This document shows, piece after piece, positions 35,373 through 43,820 of a stretch of DNA of 64,000 nucleotides. The stretch is from positions 1-64,000 of the forward strand of contig NZ_CP017562.2 in the NCBI RefSeq assembly GCF_001865575.2. Direction: 5' to 3'. Every line of letters begins with the position of its first letter. Position 1 is the first letter of the stretch. The translations under genes and the position numbers were made by a program. The notes under the pieces are model-generated. The model worked only from the letters and a program-made list of their open reading frames with translations, was not told the origin of the DNA and ran no database searches. The DNA comes from Paraburkholderia sprentiae WSM5005 (GTDB lineage Bacteria; Pseudomonadota; Gammaproteobacteria; Burkholderiales; Burkholderiaceae).

Positions 35373-36083
35373 ATGCCATCCATCACAGAGCGTTTTTCAT
35401 CGAATGAGCTGGCCGCGCTGCTCGAACACAGCGCGTGGTTTCGCGCGGCGCCCGCCGATCTGCGCCTGCAGTTGCGCGACGCGGGGCGCGTCGAATCGCT
35501 TGGGGCCGGTCAGCGGCTTTTCACGCGCGGCGCTGCCGACGACGGCCTCTACTGCGTGCTCGACGGGCTCATCCGAATCGGCGCGGCGAGTTCGACGGGC
35601 AAGGAAGCGTTGCTCGCGGTGATCGAGCCGGTCAACTGGTTCGGCGAAATCGCGCTGTTCGACAATCGTCCGCGAACCCACGACGCGTATGCCGAGCGCG
35701 ATACCGCACTGTTTCACGTGCCGCGCGCCGCGCTCGCCGCGCTGCTCGAGCGCACGCCGGCTTACTGGCATGCGTTCGGTCTGCTGCTCACGCACAAACT
35801 GCGCCTTGCGTTCGAGGCGATCGAGGAAGCCGCGCTTTTGCCGGCCGCGCCGCGTGTCGCGCGTCGCCTGTTGCTGATGGCGGGCGGCTATGGCGAACCC
35901 GGCGCATGCCGAACCGTGCTGAAGCTCCCGCAGGAAGATCTTGCGATGATGCTCGCGTTATCGCGGCAGACCATCAATCAGGTGCTCAAGCACTTCGAGA
36001 CGCAGGGCGCGTTGAAGCTGCGCTATGCGGAGATCGAAATCGTCGATGCGGACAAACTGCGTGAACAGGCTCTTGCCGCATAG
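35373..36083 (+). CDS. Crp/Fnr-family transcriptional regulator
   Basis: A 236-residue protein. The cyclic-nucleotide-binding-type domain lies at residues 20-145 (LFTRGAADDGLYCVLDGLIRIG; NWFGEIALFDNRPRTHDAYA, similar to the phosphate-binding cassette). The HTH is at about 185-215 (LPQEDLAMMLALSRQTINQVLKHFETQGAL). There is no Fnr-type N-terminal Cys cluster, so it is not an oxygen sensor of that kind. The effector is unknown. The promoter lies in the 91 bp divergent from the Mpo1-like gene. Confidence 0.9.
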   Translation: MPSITERFSSNELAALLEHSAWFRAAPADLRLQLRDAGRVESLGAGQRLFTRGAADDGLYCVLDGLIRIGAASSTGKEALLAVIEPVNWFGEIALFDNRPRTHDAYAERDTALFHVPRAALAALLERTPAYWHAFGLLLTHKLRLAFEAIEEAALLPAAPRVARRLLLMAGGYGEPGACRTVLKLPQEDLAMMLALSRQTINQVLKHFETQGALKLRYAEIEIVDADKLREQALAA

Positions 36084-36109
36084 AAAAAAGGCGAGTCATA
36101 AGACTCGCC
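36084..36109 (-). terminator. Terminator of the Ala/Lys-rich secreted protein gene
   Basis: GGCGAGTC (36090-36097) pairs with GACTCGCC (36102-36109) around ATAA. The A-run at 36084-36089 becomes a U-run on the minus strand. Confidence 0.75.
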
Positions 36110-36193
36110 CTCCCTGAACGGCACGTCCGGCTTCGATCAACTTCTATTTGAACGCCATCTGCATGGCCGGTCAGCGCCGAAACCGATCACGTG

Positions 36194-36580
36194 TTATTGC
36201 GTTTTGGTCGTGTCGGCTTGTGCGCCGTCGGCTTTCGCCGGGGCGGTGCTGGCCTCTTTCGCGCTCTCCGTTTTAGTCTTCGCGGCGCTCGTGTCGACGG
36301 CGTTTTTGGCCGTGGACTTGTGGGCCTTCTTCGTATGGGCCGACGTCTTTTTCACGTGCTTGTGCGCAGCAGCTTTGGCAGGCGCTTTCGTCGCGGTCGC
36401 GTTGTCGTTCGTCGCGCCGGCTTCTACCGCGGTGCTCGCCTTCAGATTCGCCTGGCCGGCGGCCGGCATCTGCGTGGCTTGCGCGGGTTGCGCAGGTTGT
36501 GCGGCCGACGGTGCGGCGGTTTGAGCAAATGCGGTCGAGACGAGCAGAGCGGAAGCAACAGCGGCGAAAAGCGTCTTCAT
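36194..36580 (-). CDS. Secreted Ala/Lys/Thr-rich low-complexity protein
   Basis: A 128-residue protein with a Sec signal (MKTLFAAVASALLVSTAFA-Q) and CAGGAGT as ribosome site. The mature part has almost no hydrophobic residues, is rich in Ala, Lys and Thr with His-Lys clusters (AHKHVKKTSAHTKKAHKSTAK), and resembles histone-H1-like or cell-envelope-binding polycations. It is probably disordered and could bind polyanions such as LPS or peptidoglycan. Function unknown. Confidence 0.7.
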   Translation of the reverse strand: MKTLFAAVASALLVSTAFAQTAAPSAAQPAQPAQATQMPAAGQANLKASTAVEAGATNDNATATKAPAKAAAHKHVKKTSAHTKKAHKSTAKNAVDTSAAKTKTESAKEASTAPAKADGAQADTTKTQ

Positions 36581-36728
36581 GATGTGACTCCTGGTTGAAT
36601 CGGGGGATTCGTTTGTCGCGGCTGAATCATTTCAGCGCTGCCGGTTTAACGTAGGGCGGAATACAGGAGTTGACGCCGCGCTGGTGACAAAGCGTAAGTA
36701 GTGCTTCAGCGCGGATACATGTCGTCGG

Positions 36729-38723
36729 TCAGAATGCGAGACCCCGGAAAGCGGCCATGCTGAAGGAAGGCGCGGCCGCGGTCTTGCCGAGAATTTGCGC
36801 TAACACCTCCGGCGAGACCGCTGGGCTGAACAGAAACCCTTGGGCCACCGTGCATCCGTGGCGGACCAGAAATTCGCGCTGGACATCGAGCTCCACCCCT
36901 TCGGCGATGACATCGAAGCTCAGCGTTTCAGCAATTGCAATGATGGCGAGCGACAGAGCTTCCAGTTCCTTGTCTCTGCCGATCTCACAAACGAACGCGC
37001 GATCGATCTTGATGCGGTCGACGCTGAAGCGTTTCAGATAGCTCAGGCTCGAATAACCCGTGCCGAAGTCGTCGATAGCGATGGACACACCGAGCTCGCG
37101 AAGTTCGCGAAAAACCCGTTGTGCTTCTTCCGCGTTGCGCATCAACGTGCCCTCGGTGACTTCGAGTTCCAATAGTTCGGCGGGCCAGTGGGCATCCGCG
37201 AGTGCCGAGCGCACTACGCCCGGAAGGTCCGCTCGCTCGACCTGAAGCGGCGAAACATTGACCGATATGCGCACAGGCGGAAGACCGGAGCGTACCCATG
37301 CGTTCGCCTGCAGGCACGCGTGCCGCAATACCCACGTGCCGATGCTCTGGATCAGGCCGGTTTCTTCCGCAAGCGGGATGAAGACGGCCGGCGAGACCTC
37401 ACCGAGTTCTTCGTCGTGCCACCGTAACAGCGCCTCGGTACCGACGATGCAACCGGTTTGCATGTCGATCTGCGGTTGATAGGCCAGATACAGCTCATTG
37501 GCTTTCGCTGCACGCCGCAGCCGGGTCGTGAGCCGCAACTTCTCCGCCGCGGCCCGGCTCAGTTCCGGTTCGTAGAACCGGTAGCCGTTTCGCCCACGCG
37601 ATTTCGCCCCGTACAACGCGGCATCCGCATTTCGCGTTAGCAGATCCGGCTTGGCGCCATCTTGTGGAAAAGTACTGACGCCAATGCTTGCTTCGAGATA
37701 AAGCTCATGCTCGCCGATGCGATACGGCTCGCTCATCTCGTGAATGAGCGTGTCCAGCATTTCGGTGAGTTCCCCCGCGTCAGTTCGTTCGGCGACGATG
37801 ACGAACTCATCGCCCCCGTAGCGCGCGACGAAATCCGTTGCCTGCAACAGACGCTGGAGCCTTCGCGCGACGGCCTCGAGCAGCAAATCGCCAATGCGGT
37901 GTCCGAGCGAATCATTGACGTCCTTGAATCGATCCAGATCGAGAAAAAGCACAGAGACGTTTTGACCTGTAGCGGCCGCGCGAACTAACGACGCTGAAAG
38001 GTGTTCGGCGAGCAGCACCCGGTTCGGCAGATCGGTCAGGGCGTCGTATCTCGCTTGATGCTCGAGCCTTTTGAGCGAACGACGAAGGCGCGCGCCAATC
38101 CGCCCATTCCAGTGAATCAGCGAGACCAGCAACAAGGCCGCGACCACGCCGCAGCTCAACAGCATGCGCGCAAACCACTTCGCATCCACTGAGGATTTGC
38201 TGACGACTGAGGCGACCTTCGCGTCGGCCGCAAGCCGTACGTCGACGACCCGCTCGAGGACGCTATAAAAGTAGGCGTCGATTTCCTCCAGTCTCGGATC
38301 GCCCATTGCCACGCTTCCGGGATGCTCCGCAATCTTGCGCGCCAGCCCAAAGCTCAGTTCGCTCAGTCTGCCGATCATGTCGTCCAGATCCGACAGCCGC
38401 GATACGCATTCCTGATTCTCGCTGCAGCTCTCGCGCGCGTCGCGCGTCAAGGCGAGCAGTTCCAGCATCGGAAAGCTATAGGCGGCGCGATGGTAGAGCG
38501 GCACCGTCGCTATCGAGGTGTAGAGCATGGCATGCTCATCGAGCATGACGTGCTGAACCTGGTCGAGGTCGTGGCGCAGCCGTCCGGAAGCCTGGATCGT
38601 CCGAAGCGAACTGTCCTGTTCGCTGCTCTGGCGGATTGCGAGGAAGGTGCTCGTCGCAATGACAGCGAGAATGGCAAGCACGGCGATGACAGTACCGGCT
38701 TTGCGCGTTGCTTCCTGTCCCAC
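36729..38723 (-). CDS. Membrane GGDEF-EAL c-di-GMP protein
   Basis: About 664 residues. A transmembrane helix near residues 10-30 precedes a periplasmic four-helix sensor (to about 190) and a second helix (near 195-215). A GGDEF domain has an intact active-site motif (ARYGGDEFVIV) but no RxxD inhibitory site (QATD instead). The EAL domain keeps EALLRW, NVSP, EVTEG, IDDFGTGYSSLSYL, KID and QGF residues. It could both make and break c-di-GMP. GTG 38723 has GGAAAGGGAAG upstream; ATG 38798 is an alternative. It follows siaD by 136 bp on the same strand. Confidence 0.88.
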   Translation of the reverse strand: MGQEATRKAGTVIAVLAILAVIATSTFLAIRQSSEQDSSLRTIQASGRLRHDLDQVQHVMLDEHAMLYTSIATVPLYHRAAYSFPMLELLALTRDARESCSENQECVSRLSDLDDMIGRLSELSFGLARKIAEHPGSVAMGDPRLEEIDAYFYSVLERVVDVRLAADAKVASVVSKSSVDAKWFARMLLSCGVVAALLLVSLIHWNGRIGARLRRSLKRLEHQARYDALTDLPNRVLLAEHLSASLVRAAATGQNVSVLFLDLDRFKDVNDSLGHRIGDLLLEAVARRLQRLLQATDFVARYGGDEFVIVAERTDAGELTEMLDTLIHEMSEPYRIGEHELYLEASIGVSTFPQDGAKPDLLTRNADAALYGAKSRGRNGYRFYEPELSRAAAEKLRLTTRLRRAAKANELYLAYQPQIDMQTGCIVGTEALLRWHDEELGEVSPAVFIPLAEETGLIQSIGTWVLRHACLQANAWVRSGLPPVRISVNVSPLQVERADLPGVVRSALADAHWPAELLELEVTEGTLMRNAEEAQRVFRELRELGVSIAIDDFGTGYSSLSYLKRFSVDRIKIDRAFVCEIGRDKELEALSLAIIAIAETLSFDVIAEGVELDVQREFLVRHGCTVAQGFLFSPAVSPEVLAQILGKTAAAPSFSMAAFRGLAF

Positions 38724-38859
38724 GGCACTTCCCTTTCCGTCAACGCGGCGCGAGCGAAAACCGGCCCGCCCGGATAGTGATTGTTCAGGTGGCTGCATGA
38801 GTTGCGTTCGGGCGCTCCGGATCTGCCTGTGACGGTGTGCTATGTGTGTGCTTGTCCGC

Positions 38860-39585
38860 CTATCGATCGGCAAATTCCACGCGGTTGCGCCCGCTTCGCT
38901 TGGCGCGGTACAGAGCCGCATCGGCGAGGCCATAGGCGGTGTCGAAGCCGGTTCCGACTTCATTGATGCTGACGCCAAAGCTCGCCGTGATGCGGCGCTC
39001 GACCGGTGCAACGACCACCGACTCACTGATGGCTTCTCGCATACGCTCAGCAAGCATGGCCCCACTGGCCGGCTCATGACCGGGCAGCAACACGGTGAAC
39101 TCCTCACCGCCTACTCGCCCGATAAAGCCTTGTTCGCCCACGATTCTGCGCAGACAATCGACGACCCCCGAAATGACCGCGTCTCCAGTGGGGTGGCCGT
39201 AATCGTCGTTGATCCGTTTGAACTCGTCGATGTCCAGGATGATCATCACCGCGCTGCTGGTGCGCAGGACCTTGGTGGTCCGCTCGATCACAGCACTGCG
39301 GTTCAATACGCCCGTCAACGCGTCGTGCGATGCGCGATACGCCAACTGCTGGGCCAGCGCCTGCATTTCGCGTTCAGCCCGGTCGCTGCGGCCGATCAGG
39401 CGCCGTGTTTCGCGCATCAGGCGCTCGAAGTGCTCGATCAGTTCGCCCAATGACTGGCGATACTCCGCGGCTTCCGCATCGATGATCGAATGCATGGCGA
39501 GAGCCTTTGCCAGCGCCGAACTCTCGTTCTGGAACAGATCGGGCGCGCCACCCGAGGACACTTCGCGGAAAGAGTTCGAGCGCAC
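38860..39585 (-). CDS. siaD: Diguanylate cyclase SiaD
   Basis: A 241-residue soluble protein. An N-terminal helical/coiled-coil part (residues 20-80) precedes a GGDEF domain with RVGGEEFTVLLPGHE active site. No RxxD inhibitory site is present. In Pseudomonas, SiaC binds the SiaD stalk and activates c-di-GMP synthesis. The start is GTG at 39585, with AAGGA upstream, one base after the siaC stop, showing tight coupling. It is the output of the SiaABCD system. Confidence 0.88.
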   Translation of the reverse strand: MRSNSFREVSSGGAPDLFQNESSALAKALAMHSIIDAEAAEYRQSLGELIEHFERLMRETRRLIGRSDRAEREMQALAQQLAYRASHDALTGVLNRSAVIERTTKVLRTSSAVMIILDIDEFKRINDDYGHPTGDAVISGVVDCLRRIVGEQGFIGRVGGEEFTVLLPGHEPASGAMLAERMREAISESVVVAPVERRITASFGVSINEVGTGFDTAYGLADAALYRAKRSGRNRVEFADR

Positions 39586-39586
39586 C

Positions 39587-39982
39587 TTATTTTCCTTGGT
39601 GTGCGATAGGACGATCGGTGAACTCGATCGCGCGGAAATCGGATTTCAGTTCTTCGCCGAACTCGGCAATGGTCTCGTCTTCCTCGTCGCGATACCAGTT
39701 CATCAACACGCGGCTTCCCGATTCCGCCGCCTGATCCAGCGCGTCGAAGATGCTGAACAGCATTTTGGTGCTCGAGCTATTGAAGTAAGTCAGCGCGACG
39801 TCGATGGTGATCTCGGCCCCGGCGCTCGCGGCGAGGTACCTGCGCATCTGCTCGATGATCGGCGCGTAAAAAGCGGCCGCGTTTTCGGGGTAGGACTCGC
39901 CCTTGATCGACAACGCATGTTGGTCGAAGCGAAAATCGACTTCGGGCGACGTCGCGGTCGCGGGGATGTGTAGGTTTTCCAT
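39587..39982 (-). CDS. siaC: SiaC-family (DUF1987) regulatory phosphoprotein
   Basis: A 131-residue protein of the DUF1987/SiaC family. The segment ITIDVALTYFNSSSTKML (residues 58-75) holds the family's phosphorylated Thr/Ser position, here a run of Ser69-Ser71 and Thr72 after Tyr-Phe-Asn. Unphosphorylated SiaC activates SiaD; SiaB phosphorylates it and SiaA removes the phosphate. ATG 39982 lies downstream of AGGAAGG. It sits between siaB and siaD. Confidence 0.9.
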   Translation of the reverse strand: MENLHIPATATSPEVDFRFDQHALSIKGESYPENAAAFYAPIIEQMRRYLAASAGAEITIDVALTYFNSSSTKMLFSIFDALDQAAESGSRVLMNWYRDEEDETIAEFGEELKSDFRAIEFTDRPIAHQGK

Positions 39983-40001
39983 TGTTCGTGTGCCTTCCTG
40001 C

Positions 40002-40565
40002 TCAGATGATGGCCGTGAGGCAAAACAGCGTCGTGTCGGGTTCGTCGGCACGCGGATGAAAAGCGAATTCAAGTGGTGCGCTCGCATCGCGCGCCATCGT
40101 CAGGAAGCCGAGGCCGGCGCCCTTGCTGTCTTTCGGAGCGTCAGTGCGCAACGACACCTTGTACGCCTGCCTGATTTCTTCAACAGACATGTTGCGCAGC
40201 GGCTCCAGCCTGTTTCGCAGGCCTTCGACCTCGGCGGTCGCGATCGGATTGACACACAACATCACGTGATGCTCGCCATGCCTGGAGATGCACACGGCGC
40301 CCTCGCGTATCTCGCCTGCCCGTTCGCCGCCAGGCTCCAGAGCGTTCGACGAGTAGTGAACGATGTTCTGCGCCAGCTCGATAAAGGACGAAAAAAGTTT
40401 GCGGCGAGTAGGACCGCTCACGCCGGCGACTTCCAGCTGCAGTTTCACGACCTCGCCCATCGACGCGACAATGTTATGGGAGAAGTAGCCCTTATGATAG
40501 AAGAGCACATTGCGTCGCTGCGCAAGTTCGAAAAAGGCGCTGTCTTGTTCTAGGAGTGGGGACAT
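40002..40565 (-). CDS. siaB: SiaB-family protein kinase
   Basis: A 187-residue GHKL/anti-sigma-kinase-like protein (DUF6272, SiaB family). The fold contains LFSSFIELAQNIVHYSS (N-box-like) and DAPKDSKGAGLGFLTMAR (G-box-like). It is expected to phosphorylate SiaC and thus switch off SiaD. It lies 12 bp after siaA and 19 bp before siaC on the same strand. Confidence 0.9.
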   Translation of the reverse strand: MSPLLEQDSAFFELAQRRNVLFYHKGYFSHNIVASMGEVVKLQLEVAGVSGPTRRKLFSSFIELAQNIVHYSSNALEPGGERAGEIREGAVCISRHGEHHVMLCVNPIATAEVEGLRNRLEPLRNMSVEEIRQAYKVSLRTDAPKDSKGAGLGFLTMARDASAPLEFAFHPRADEPDTTLFCLTAII

Positions 40566-40577
40566 TCTGGGAATTCA

Positions 40578-41810
40578 CTAAATGCGGGCGCAGAAAAGCG
40601 TGACGTCGTCACGGCGCGGTTGGTTGCCTTGCCATTGCGCGAGCGCGAGCCGGACGCGCTCGCAAATCGTCGCGGGGGTTTCGGCGCGGTTTTCGACGAT
40701 CAGGTCGAGCGCACGGCGCCGGCCGAAAGAAATGTTGCGCGGGCCGCCGATCTGATCGGCGAGGCCGTCGGTGTAGATGAACAGCAGGCTGCCCGCCGTG
40801 ACCGGAATCGAGTGCAAGCGCCACGCGTAGTCGGCGCGGCTGTCCACATAACCGACGCCCATCCGGTCGGCTCCGATCGTTTCGAACTCTGCCGCGTCAG
40901 GCGACAGAATGTGCAGCGCGATCCTCGCCCCCGCAAAATGCAACATGCTTTCGGTGGCATCGAACCAGAAGAGTGCTGTATCGAGGCCGTCGTTGGATTG
41001 ATTTCCTTCGGCGGCACGGCTCACTTGTCCCAGCAAGCCCTTGACGTTTCGATTGACGGCCGCCAACAGTGCGGCCGGATCGCGCGGACCGATGTGCTCG
41101 AGCGCCTTCGACAGTGACGCCGAAGCAAGCAAGGTCATGAAGGCGCCGGGAACGCCATGTCCGGTGCAATCGGCGACCGCGCCAAACCAGCCGTTCGGAA
41201 ACGCCGCGAAATGATAGAAATCGCCGCCGACGACGTCGCGAGGTTCCCAGACCATCGCTGCGTCGCGCAGCTTCATCGACAGCGTCTCGCTGGAAGCACG
41301 CAACATCGCGCGCTGTATCACGCTGGCGTACTCGATGCTCTGCATGATCTGGCGGTTCTTCTCCGCTTGCATTTCCGCGACCGCGCTGATCAGCTGTAGA
41401 CCGCTCCCCAGGCCCGAGAAGAGTCCCTCGCGAGTCACGATGAAACCATCGACCAGCGCCTTTTCTCCCGCTTCGACCGTTCTGAACGTCAGCGCTTCGA
41501 TGCTCACGTCGGCATCGACGATGAGCGGCTCTTTGTCCATGAACGCGATGCAGCTTTTCTTGTCGTAAAGCTCTCGATGGAACGGCCTGCTCATTTGCGA
41601 CATAAAAATATCGCGGTTGATCAGGCCGATGGGACGGTGGTTGTCGATGACAGCGAGACTTTGCATATCGCGGCGCGCAGAGAAGATCTCCATGACCACC
41701 GAGTTGGGATCCTCAACGTCTACGTATGGGACTTCCTGGCACAAATCTCCGGCAGTGCGCGGATTCCCCTGTGCGGAAGAACGGCGAAATCTCGAGAACG
41801 CTGGATGCAT
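40578..41810 (-). CDS. siaA: CBS-domain PP2C phosphatase, SiaA-type
   Basis: A 410-residue soluble protein. Residues 20-140 form a CBS pair (SLAVIDNHRPIGLINRDIFM; DGFIVTREGLFSGLG). A linker helix leads to a SpoIIE/PP2C phosphatase domain with GGDFYHF (195-201), VADCTGHGVPGAF (212-224, metal Asp214), IYTDGLAD and RRDDVTLF. Pseudomonas SiaA instead has a membrane sensor and HAMP, so here the input is probably a cytosolic ligand. It should dephosphorylate SiaC. First gene of siaABCD. Confidence 0.88.
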   Translation of the reverse strand: MHPAFSRFRRSSAQGNPRTAGDLCQEVPYVDVEDPNSVVMEIFSARRDMQSLAVIDNHRPIGLINRDIFMSQMSRPFHRELYDKKSCIAFMDKEPLIVDADVSIEALTFRTVEAGEKALVDGFIVTREGLFSGLGSGLQLISAVAEMQAEKNRQIMQSIEYASVIQRAMLRASSETLSMKLRDAAMVWEPRDVVGGDFYHFAAFPNGWFGAVADCTGHGVPGAFMTLLASASLSKALEHIGPRDPAALLAAVNRNVKGLLGQVSRAAEGNQSNDGLDTALFWFDATESMLHFAGARIALHILSPDAAEFETIGADRMGVGYVDSRADYAWRLHSIPVTAGSLLFIYTDGLADQIGGPRNISFGRRRALDLIVENRAETPATICERVRLALAQWQGNQPRRDDVTLFCARI

Positions 41811-42004
41811 GGCGACGCCAGTCGGTGTATGAAGAAACCTCGCACGCTAAAGTTTCTCCATGTACTTTCTGTGACAGAAGGGCGTCTGTTCACTCTACCG
41901 GCGCGAGATTAGAAAACAGCCGGGCACGCAAAGGTTTGCGTGCCCGAGATGAGTAAAAAATGGGCAGCTGCCAGGTTGCGTAAATGCAACGCCGGCGAAT
42001 CAAC
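41811..42004. promoter_or_regulatory. Promoter region of siaABCD
   Basis: Contains AT-rich sequence 30-80 bp before siaA, including TTTCTGTGACAGAA, a near-palindrome at about 41868. A terminator hairpin of the upstream gene precedes it. No operator is identified. Confidence 0.35.
41921..41946 (-). terminator. Perfect 12-bp hairpin downstream of the 86-aa gene
   Basis: CGGGCACGCAAA pairs with TTTGCGTGCCCG, with only GG between them. On the minus strand it is followed by GCTGTTTTCT. Most likely a terminator, though the nearly loopless palindrome could also be a protein-binding site. Confidence 0.7.
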
Positions 42005-42265
42005 TCATTGAAACGGATTCTGCACGACACCCGGTTCAGCATCCGGCTCGTCTTTTACCTTCGCCGGTAAATCCTTCTGCGCCTGCAGACTCGCGACAAT
42101 CGCATCGAGTGCTTCCTTGAGCGCGAGTGCAGCCTTCAACCCGCGCTGGTCGCGCGTCAATTCCAGCGTGCCGTTCAGCACGACACGCGTCGTGCCGTTG
42201 CTGAGCGTGAGCGCATCGCCCTGAATGTTGAGCACGTCGTCATCGTTCGAATAGGGTTTAAACAC
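42005..42265 (-). CDS. Conserved hypothetical protein, 86 aa
   Basis: A soluble acidic protein (MFKPYSNDDDVLNIQGDAL, then a beta-rich part and a helix ALKEALDAIVASLQAQKDL). It has no Cys and no signal. The start overlaps the nuclease gene end by 8 bp, so the two may be co-expressed; an inhibitor role for a DNase would be an untested guess. Family not recognised beyond a Burkholderia conserved protein. Confidence 0.65.
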   Translation of the reverse strand: MFKPYSNDDDVLNIQGDALTLSNGTTRVVLNGTLELTRDQRGLKAALALKEALDAIVASLQAQKDLPAKVKDEPDAEPGVVQNPFQ

Positions 42266-43007
42266 CTTTTAGTCCTCCTGGCCGCTGGTCCTTGAGGTTG
42301 TCCGGAATGCCCGGAAAACGGATGCCCGACATCGCTTCGAGTTCGTGAATCGTGCGCATGTCGTAGCGGTTGGTCGCTACATTATCGACCACGATGGCGA
42401 ATGCGAGTTGACGCGACGGCACATAGACGACCTTGTATAACTGAGTCGGCACCAACACGCGCGTCGGTCCGATCGTCTGCACTTGCCGGCCGGTGAACAG
42501 TGGTCCGGTGACGACGTATGTGTCGTCGTAGGCGAGCGCGATCTTGCGCACCGCGCTTTCGATGCGTGCCCACAATCGTTGGTTGTTCTGACGGTTTTGC
42601 GGCACGACGTTCGCGAGCGAGAAGGATTGCGCCATCGCCTCATCGTTCCAGCGATTACCCGCCGGACTCATATGACCGCGATCGAAGCCGCTGCGTTTGT
42701 AGTCGGCGAGCGTCGCGCCTTCGCCATCAGGCAGGCGCGCGTCTTCGAAGAACTTGTTGGTGCGCACCCTATCCTTCGCTTCTTCGATGTGCTCGCGCGT
42801 CAGATGCTCGGCCGACCACAGCGGACCGTGCGTAACACCCGAATGCAGTACCGCGAAATCGCCATAGCAAAGCAGGCGCGTTTTCGGCGCCATCTTCTGG
42901 TTGGTGAGGACGGGCCATTGCGCATTCGGCGTGAACCCGGTGCAGGAAGGCGCCGCGCTCGCATGGGCGGCGGCGGCGAAAAACAGACAGGCAAGCCACT
43001 TCTTCAT
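42258..43007 (-). CDS. Secreted DNA/RNA non-specific endonuclease
   Basis: A 249-residue beta-beta-alpha-metal nuclease of the NucA/EndoG family. A Sec signal (MKKWLACLFFAAAAHASA) precedes the catalytic motif FDRGHMSPAGN (His general base) and ANVVPQNRQNNQ (metal Asn). It would degrade nucleic acid in the periplasm or outside. Start at 43007 fits the signal; ATG 43022 is an alternative. It is followed by the overlapping 86-aa gene. Confidence 0.9.
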   Translation of the reverse strand: MKKWLACLFFAAAAHASAAPSCTGFTPNAQWPVLTNQKMAPKTRLLCYGDFAVLHSGVTHGPLWSAEHLTREHIEEAKDRVRTNKFFEDARLPDGEGATLADYKRSGFDRGHMSPAGNRWNDEAMAQSFSLANVVPQNRQNNQRLWARIESAVRKIALAYDDTYVVTGPLFTGRQVQTIGPTRVLVPTQLYKVVYVPSRQLAFAIVVDNVATNRYDMRTIHELEAMSGIRFPGIPDNLKDQRPGGLKGV

Positions 43008-43322
43008 GTGTCGGTGGTTCATGGACGGGGGGCGCAAGTATAGCGTCGCGGCCCGCGTCGAGCGACAGCACGATGCAAAAGGGAATGGAAATGGGAAAAA
43101 GAGGCGGCGCGCGGCGGACAAAAAAATGGGCCGCTTTGCAGCGACCCGAATGCGTGGACTTCCGACTCTACGCACGCAAGCTTAAGAAGGTCTTAAGTGG
43201 TGCGATAGCGCGTTGCGTTGTGTTCGTTTGCGCACTAACAGATTTACGCGTGCGAGCAGTGCTCGCGCAACGAGCCGGAAGTTTCGACCGGAAAAGAAAA
43301 GCGCGAAGAATCGCGCCAGAAC
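43008..43322. other. Intergenic region upstream of the nuclease gene
   Basis: 315 bp with an A/G-rich part near 43070-43130 and a terminator at 43291-43316. No gene supported. Confidence 0.4.
43291..43316 (-). terminator. Terminator of the 119-aa hypothetical gene
   Basis: GCGCGA (43301-43306) pairs with TCGCGC (43311-43316). The A-rich GAAAAGAAAA at 43291-43300 gives a U-rich tail on the minus strand. Confidence 0.65.
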
Positions 43323-43682
43323 TTAATTACCGAACACGCTGTTTTCAGCGCAGACTTTTTGACGATCCACTGCCTGCAAGCGCCAGAATCCACTCGTCGC
43401 CTTGCGCGTTTGCAGCGCGGTCCATGCCGCGGCGCCTTGCGCGGCGCTCACTCGCTCCTTGCGATCGACGTGCAGGCCGCGCAACGTACAGACCGGCGCG
43501 TCGGCGCTCGGTGCGCACAGCGTGGTCACGCCGTTCTCGTCGCGCAGTTCGCCCCAGGGGGGCAGGTCGATCCCTTGATGCGCTTCTCTCGACCACCGAT
43601 GTTCGTCGGTATCGAGCCAGAGCACAGCGTAGTCATGGCTTACGGTGGGATCGGAACCGTTAATCAGGATGGTCAGTCGCAT
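43323..43682 (-). CDS. Conserved hypothetical protein, about 119 aa
   Basis: A soluble protein beginning MRLTILINGSDPTVSHDYAV, with a central LPPWGELRDENGVTTLC segment and three Cys in total. ATG 43682 has ACGGA upstream; ATG 43697 would add five residues. No family is recognised. A terminator follows. Confidence 0.6.
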   Translation of the reverse strand: MRLTILINGSDPTVSHDYAVLWLDTDEHRWSREAHQGIDLPPWGELRDENGVTTLCAPSADAPVCTLRGLHVDRKERVSAAQGAAAWTALQTRKATSGFWRLQAVDRQKVCAENSVFGN

Positions 43683-43820
43683 ATCAGTTCCGTTCATAAA
43701 TTGCGAAGGGCTTTATCAGTCTAGGCCGCGCGGCGCTTTATGCAAGGCAAAGGCACGACATCCGAATGGAAAGATTCGCGAAACGGCGCGGCGCGGCCGA
43801 GCAACGCAGCCGCCAGGCGC

